Assembly: GCA_018296165.2 (NCBI GenBank) | Contig: JACKQL020000004.1 | Span: 744,001 to 808,000, forward strand | DNA length: 64,000 nt | Source of the DNA: Termitomyces sp. T153 | Taxonomy: Eukaryota > Basidiomycota > Agaricomycetes > Agaricales > Lyophyllaceae | Direction: 5' to 3' | Shown: one piece after another, positions 59,640 through 64,000 of the stretch | Layout: each line of letters begins with the position of its first letter | Numbering within the stretch: the first letter of the stretch is position 1 | The notes under the pieces: model-generated | What the model was told of the DNA's origin: nothing | The model's database searches: none | What the model saw: the letters and a program-made list of their open reading frames with translations, nothing else | Made by a program: the position numbers and the translations under genes

Positions 59640-61077
59640 CCACGGACACAGTGCCCCTCACTCCTCCTTGCACATGGACATCATGATACTCCAAGCATTT
59701 GTCATAGGTGAGTAAACAGGGGTTTTGGTAGGGCCTTCATAAACAGGTCGGCAATGTTGTCCCTAGTGTTGATATATTTAATGATTATGTCACCCATGCA
59801 TGCTCATTCATGAATGAAGTGGTACTTGATGTCAAAGTGCTTTACCCTGGCATGTGCTGTGGGGTCTTCAGAGTGTGATGGCGGCCTTGTTGTTGCAGAA
59901 CATTGTTGTTGGCTTTGCTGTGAAGTCACAGCCAATTTCCTTCATCAGTGTTCAGAGCCAGATGCACTCTTGTGTCAATTCATATGCAGCCATATACTCT
60001 GCCTTGCACAAGGAGGTTGCAATGGTCTTCTGCTTCCAGACCAACCAGGATATTGCTCCACTGCCCAGAGACCATGTATACCCACCAGTACTCCTCCTCA
60101 TATCTAGACAACTTGCCCAATCTGCATCCATGAAGCCTCACAGTACCACTGATGATCCTCCTATTCTCAACTTCATGTCCCTCATGCCTTTTAGGTATTG
60201 CAGTAGTTGGATTGCAGCATTCCAGTGTGTTCTGTCATAGTTGTCTAGGAATTGAGACAGCTGCTGCATGGCATAGGCTATGTCCGGTCTTGTTGTGATC
60301 ACTATGTACAGGAGGCATTCGACTAATGATTGGTATGGTAGTTGTTGGATGTCTCTCTTCTCCTCCTCTGTCTGAGTTTTGCACTGTGGTCATCTCAGCT
60401 TTGTGCCTGGGTCCATAGGTAATGACAGTGGATGTGCTTCCTCTTGTCTGAACTGCTGCAGGACACAGTTAATGAAGGCAGTTTGAGATAGTGCAACTGT
60501 ATGATTCTCTCTGTCCCATTCTACAGACACTCCCATGAGATATTTCAGTGTCCCTAAGTCAGAGATGGTCCAGGTTTCCTTCATTTGAGCTTTGAACTTC
60601 TTGTTTTCGTCTTTTGAGCTCGCAATGGCTAAGAAGTCGTTGACATGTATGGCTACGATCACGGTGCCAGTAGGTCCTTTTCTGTAATATATGCAGGACT
60701 CGCATGCTAGCCTGGTGAATCCCCATGCTAACATATGTTTGTTCAGCATTTGGTTCCAGATTTGTCCCACTTGCTTCATGCCATATAGTCCCTTTTTCAG
60801 CTCGCAGACCCAATCCTCCTTCCCATGCTCCTCAAAACCTTCAGGCTGTTCCATGTATTGGGTCTCGTTGTCTGGTAGGTCACCATATAGGAAAGCTGTC
60901 TTTACATCGATCTGATTAGCGTCCCAGCCCTCTGTGGCTGCAATGTGCAGGAGTATCCTCCATGATTCCATGCATGCTGTCAGTGACGTTGTCTTACTGT
61001 AGTCCTTTCCATACACCTGTTTGTACCCTTTAAATATGAGCCTCACTTTGTACCTGACTGCTTTTCCTTGTTCGTCA
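59640..61077 (-). pseudogene. Nested copia reverse transcriptase and RNase H
   Basis: A 218-codon open frame (61046-60390) carries the RT: LIFKGYKQVYGKDYSKTTSL, IDVKTAFLYGDLPDNETQYM and GLYGMKQVGQIWNQMLNKHM. The catalytic motif is HVNDFLAIAS in place of VDDF. After a stop near 60388 RNase H continues to about 59700 with LVECLLYIVITTRPDIAYAM, STGGYTWSLGSGAISW, KAEYMAAYELTQECIWL and NIADLFMKALPKPLF. It is better preserved than the host element, indicating later arrival, but still inactive. Confidence 0.88.
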
Positions 61078-61306
61078 GTTGTAAGTCTTTCAATCTAGGT
61101 ACTAGCGTATTAGTATATGTGAGTGTAAGTAATTCTATGAGTAACGCACCCTCAGAATGTATAAATGGAACTGAGGGTGCTGGTAACGTGTGGCTGTATA
61201 TATACGAGGTCGGACAAAGCAACTGTGCCACTGAGGGTGGCCATGGTGCCTGTGTTCGCGGTTTCTTCTGTGTCATCACACATATCACACCCGCGACACT
61301 CTAACA
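61078..61306 (-). repeat. Shortened 5' LTR of the nested copia
   Basis: 229 bp matching 59401-59629. It lacks the last ~120 bp of the LTR, which were lost with the adjoining internal region. It keeps the CACCCTCAG (61147-61155)/CTGAGGGTG (61171-61179) inverted repeat around GTATAAAT. Confidence 0.85.
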
Positions 61307-61667
61307 CGGGCACCATATCCTGGGCAGCCAGGAAGCAGAAAACTGTAGCTGCATCATCTTGTGAGGCCAAATACATGGCTGCTTTCAAAAGTGCTCAAGA
61401 ATGTATATGGCTGTGGGCCTTACTCAAGGGGATCAACCACAATATCATGGATAAACCCACTCCCATCCTGTGCAATAACAATGCCACTATAAACTCTCTG
61501 AAGATCCCACCCTACACTCACAAGTGAAACATATCAACATCAAATATCACTTCCTATGCGAACGAGCCCAGTCAAACAGTTCAAGCATCTTTGCAATCTA
61601 CTTGGGCTACAACAATCCCATGACTCATGCGAGGAGGAGACAATGTGAGGTTTCCGTTGAGGAGGAG
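61307..61667 (+). pseudogene. Copia RNase H, second part, and polypurine tract
   Basis: Continuation of the 7.6-kb element after the nested insertion: TISWAARKQKTVAASSCEAK, YMAAFKSAQECIWLWALLKG, PTPILCNNNATINSLK (normally DN at the start), then HINIKYHFLCE in a shifted frame. It ends at a GA-rich polypurine tract before the 3' LTR. Confidence 0.85.
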
Positions 61668-62029
61668 TGTTGGCACCCTGGCCAGGCCACCGTCACCTCA
61701 CATCGAACAAGACAATGAGCACGCCCCTGTGGCACAATGGGCGCGCATATTTACGCTGGCCGAGCCACATCACAAAGGTACCATTGTCATAAAGAATATA
61801 TATACATGACATATACAATACAACACCCTCAGTCACTTATATCAGACTGAGGGTGAGTACTCACACTGCTGCTTACACGGACGTTATCTGACCTTACCAT
61901 ACATAGTTCAATATACTTACGTCTATCTCACAGGTACGATAGGCTTAATATCAGTCACTTATATCAGACTGAGGTTCAATATACTTATGACTATCTCACA
62001 GTGTGATTACCCCTGCTAGAGTTCTAAAA
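61668..62029 (+). repeat. 3' LTR of the 7.6-kb copia element
   Basis: 362 bp, TGTTGGCACC...TTCTAAAA; the usual terminal CA is AA here. It has the 22-bp segment missing from the 5' LTR. The CACCCTCAGTC (61824-61834)/GACTGAGGGTG (61845-61855) inverted repeat is intact. Confidence 0.92.
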
Positions 62030-62034
62030 TCGGT
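62030..62034. repeat. Copia target site duplication, right (TCGGT)
   Basis: Exact repeat of 54402-54406. Confidence 0.85.
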
Positions 62035-62063
62035 CACTTATGACGTCGTCATTTTTGTAGATG

Positions 62064-62930
62064 ATCGGGTCTGTATTGCACATGAAGTAAGTCATTGCAC
62101 TAAGTAGATGTTATGTAGGTCTATCCGAGCGCACCTATACTAGCTATCCTGTATCCAGTATAAAGATAGCTACCAAGGAGAAATCATTGCCAATCGGCAC
62201 ATACCATAAATCATTGCTAATCGGCATATACCATATATATAGTACTGAAACTAATACAAATTCAACAGGAAAGCAGGTAACGGACATCATACATGTGCTG
62301 GTCATTTCCAAAGTCCGTCTCCAAGTAACATTCAGTCACGATATCCAAGTGCTCGAATCAACGCCTCGGCATCAAACGGCGTGAGTGGTCCTTTCGTGTC
62401 CCATTGTCCATCGTCTCCATTAGCTAAATACCACATTGGAGGACCCTCAGCACCCAGCGCCTCCCGAAGTCTCCTTATATGCGGTTCAGGGATAGGAGTG
62501 CCACTATAATTTCCGCGAAGCCAGGCCATCCAGCAATAAGGGTCTCCAGAGATACCATACACCTTGTTCATCTGGATACCCCATCCACTTTCCTCGGATA
62601 ACTCTTCCTCAAGATCCAAAAGAACAGTGACGAGAAAAGATTTGAAAGCTTTATGCGGATCTGGATCCTGATATTCTGCGAGTAACTTCTTTGAAAGAGC
62701 CTTAATGTTCATATACGGTCGGACTTCTTCATTCCAGTGCTTCTCCAATAGACTGGCGGATACAGGGTATCCCATAGTACATCATAGGTGGCGTTCGGCC
62801 TGGATATCTACCAGGGGAGAGGTAGGCTGGGAGATTTTCCAATGGGACGAATCCTTCCAAAACCTTTACGTCCTGAATAAAAAGGATGTGGTGAGAAACG
62901 TTTGAACATCAGAATCTACTACTACTCACT
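62064..62930 (-). repeat. Inverted segmental duplication, partner of 12713-13547
   Basis: The coding exon, the intron and the 3' flank are shared with 12713-13547 in opposite orientation, about 49 kb away. Shared 3' flank includes GCCGATTGGCAATGATTT and CGACCTACATAACAT-like blocks. The left end falls 30 bp from the copia target site. Confidence 0.85.
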
Positions 62931-63031
62931 TTTTTGACACCGACTTGCAGAGGTCGCCTGATAGCCGGATTGAGTCTAGGATCAGCCAAGAGTGCTCGAA
63001 GGCGGGCTTCTCGATCAGGTGCGTTTGTCAT
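62332..63031 (-). pseudogene. Hypothetical fungal gene, better copy of the inverted duplicate
   Basis: Exon 1 (63031 to about 62930) encodes MTNAPDREARLRALLADPRL and more, with a 57-bp GT-AG intron. Exon 2 starts at about 62872 (DVKVLEGFVPLENLP, SPGRYPGRTPPMMYYG). One base too many near 62775-62780 shifts the frame. The rest reads YPVSASLLEKHWNEEVRPYM, DLEEELSEESGWGIQMNKVY, PHIRRLREALGAEGPPMWYL and FDAEALIRALGYRD, stopping at 62332. Without the extra base the protein would be about 230 residues. The shorter 147-codon frame from MGYPVSASLL (62775) is an alternative product. I do not recognise the family; the Asp/Glu/Arg-rich soluble character suggests a cytosolic protein. It is divergently placed to the LTO1-like gene. 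Confidence 0.6.
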
Positions 63032-63067
63032 GGTTCTTGGTCAACGGAGGAGATAGCAAGTGTTGAG

Positions 63068-63089
63068 GCTTGAAGCTTGAAGCTTGAAG
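63068..63089. repeat. 7-bp tandem repeat in the divergent promoter
   Basis: GCTTGAA is repeated three to four times between the two divergent gene starts. Confidence 0.75.
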
Positions 63090-63246
63090 TTCGAATTGGT
63101 TCAACAGTTCTGCCCAAAATGGAACACGCGACACGACAAACCCAACTGCTGGTCATTCAAACTTCGTGGGAGAACGCAAGTCAGCTTTTTGTCAAATCTC
63201 ACTTATTGTGGGAACAGGCTCAGGACTGGTACTGGTTATCTTTGTC

Positions 63247-63760
63247 ATGGATGTAGATTTCGATCTCAAGAATCTAGTGCATCTAGAACAAACGCCCGCA
63301 TACGCTGACAACCCCACTCATGCTTTTCACCTAAGACCTTCCTCTTCAGATTCTACGAAACAGGCTGCGTAAGACGGCTTCGCGCATGGGAAGATCCAGG
63401 GCCTCATTGAAGGGCGAGCGCTGGGACGCGCGACAGGGTTTGAGATGTGGAAAGAACTTGGGTTCTATGAAGGATTCGCGCTGATGTGGAAGGCGATATA
63501 CGAAAAACAGGGTCGGGCCGACGAGTATCTTCTGCTTTCACCCAGTCACTGTGATACATAACTCAACCCTCATCAGTCGCGCGATAAACCATACTCAACG
63601 ACTGGTTGACCTGATCTCTTAGTTTCCAAGAACCAACCCATCTGAGACGGATGACACAGATTTTCCCAAGCTCTTTCGTTAGATTCGCTCGCGATATAAA
63701 GCGCTCTGCTCCACGCTTGGTGTACTCCTAGTCTGCGGTACTTTGATAGATGGAAAGAGC
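63247..63760 (+). pseudogene. LTO1/Yae1-domain protein relic
   Basis: Resembles LTO1, partner of YAE1 in loading Fe-S clusters onto the ABCE1/Rli1 ATPase in the cytosol. It starts MDVDFDLKNLVHLEQT, then an intron-like gap ending TTCAG, then FYETGCV. A one-base shift leads to the deca-GX3 region, DGFAHGKIQGLIEGRALGRA, with GFEMWKELGFYEGFALMW. A C-terminal part with KLFR, stop, then IRSRYKALCSTLGV (about 63670-63720) matches the conserved LTO1 end, with stops near 63630 and 63685. The gap after the first exon lacks a normal GT donor (GC at the expected place). Several independent lesions suggest a pseudogene, unless assembly errors are involved. LTO1 is essential in yeast, so an intact copy probably exists elsewhere. 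Confidence 0.6.
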
Positions 63761-64000
63761 GCGATGCGACTGCTGATGCGACAATTTCCGAGCCTATGGA
63801 TGGTCACTTGGAAAAAGCTTCAATACGGAAAGTCGACAAGAGGGTTCCCAGAGTAGTGAATGGCTATGCATTCGATTTTTGAATATTCCAGAGATTGGAA
63901 TACAATCTGCCCGTATGTGCCATTTCGAGGGTGACCGTTTTGAAGGAGCGTGAACGTTGGAAGACTCGTGGCTACGAAACCAAACACATCATAAACGCGT
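63761..64000. other. Window edge, nothing recognised
   Basis: CpG-containing unique-looking sequence. No gene could be supported before the window ends. Confidence 0.4.

Larger units (their letters stand above)
59278..61306 (-). mobile_element. Nested, internally deleted copia retrotransposon
   Basis: A minus-oriented copia inserted into the RNase H domain of the 7.6-kb element. Its 3' LTR is 59278-59629 and its shortened 5' LTR is 61078-61306. Between them only reverse transcriptase and RNase H remain. The 5' LTR joins directly to RT sequence (DEQGKAVRYK..), so primer binding site, gag, protease and integrase have been deleted. Splicing out 59278-61306 plus one duplication rejoins the host RNase H (SLGSG to TISWAARKQ). 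Confidence 0.88.
54407..62029 (+). mobile_element. Ty1/copia retrotransposon with both LTRs, 7.6 kb
   Basis: An element bounded by two LTRs in direct orientation (54407-54746 and 61668-62029) and a perfect 5-bp target duplication TCGGT. Inside, in copia order: primer binding site, gag, protease, integrase, reverse transcriptase and RNase H, then a polypurine tract (GTTGAGGAGGAG, 61656-61667). The coding part is broken by many stops and shifts and by a nested copia insertion at 59278-61306. Removing that insertion leaves about 5.6 kb, a normal copia size. The LTRs are close to identical apart from scattered substitutions and one 22-bp indel. Confidence 0.92.

Overview
The window looks like nuclear DNA from a mushroom-forming basidiomycete (Agaricomycetes). 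The genes carry many ~50-60 bp GT-AG introns. They include basidiomycete-style copper amine oxidases and an MFS monocarboxylate-type transporter. The mobile elements are also typical of the group: Plavaka DNA transposase, Ty1/copia, Ty3/gypsy, a Tad-like LINE and a tyrosine-recombinase fragment. There are no bacterial operons, rRNA genes or CRISPR arrays. No species can be named from the sequence alone.

Layout. 1-10.4 kb is an old, CpG-poor transposon graveyard: a copia gag/protease relic with primer-binding site and LTR (minus), a Plavaka transposase relic (minus, 7439-3545), and a DUF6698-type relic (plus). 10.4-23 kb is CpG-containing gene territory: an unrecognised gene, a 5'-truncated duplicate of a gene whose better copy lies inverted at 62-63 kb, and two tandem 13-exon copper amine oxidase genes (15664-18522 and 19592-22464). 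23-34.9 kb is again repeat-rich. It holds unassigned relics, a tRNA-headed SINE-like insertion with 14-bp target duplications (27289-28155), gypsy LTR/gag pieces and a copia pol relic. 34.9-37.4 kb is an apparently intact MFS transporter gene (minus). 38.5-47.7 kb holds gypsy and copia relics and a 5'-truncated LINE with 13-bp target duplications (44340-47660). 48.4-52.2 kb contains two apparently intact minus-strand metabolic genes, glucose-6-phosphate isomerase and a XanA-like Fe(II)/2-oxoglutarate dioxygenase. 52.3-54 kb holds a tyrosine-recombinase C-terminal fragment and a second DUF6698-like relic. 54407-62029 is one complete-ended copia retrotransposon (target duplication TCGGT) with a second, internally deleted copia nested in its RNase H domain (59278-61306). 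62-64 kb holds the duplicate gene and a damaged LTO1/Yae1-domain gene.

The intact host genes do not form an obvious pathway. The two amine oxidases oxidise primary amines, releasing ammonia and peroxide. XanA-type dioxygenases feed purine nitrogen use, the isomerase is glycolytic, and the MFS protein moves small solutes. The most coherent story in the window is transposon decay. CpG dinucleotides are nearly absent from element interiors, and the edges of the depleted blocks are sharp. Several catalytic aspartates of copia enzymes appear to have been lost through CpG-to-CpA transitions, consistent with cytosine methylation of silenced elements. A second theme is a TATA-like core framed by a CACC(C)TCAG/CTGAGG(G)TG inverted repeat in LTRs of three copia lineages.

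All calls were read by eye. No database search, alignment program or CpG count was run. Exon boundaries of amine oxidase 1 and 2, the isomerase and the dioxygenase were worked out base by base and give intact reading frames. The others are approximate.
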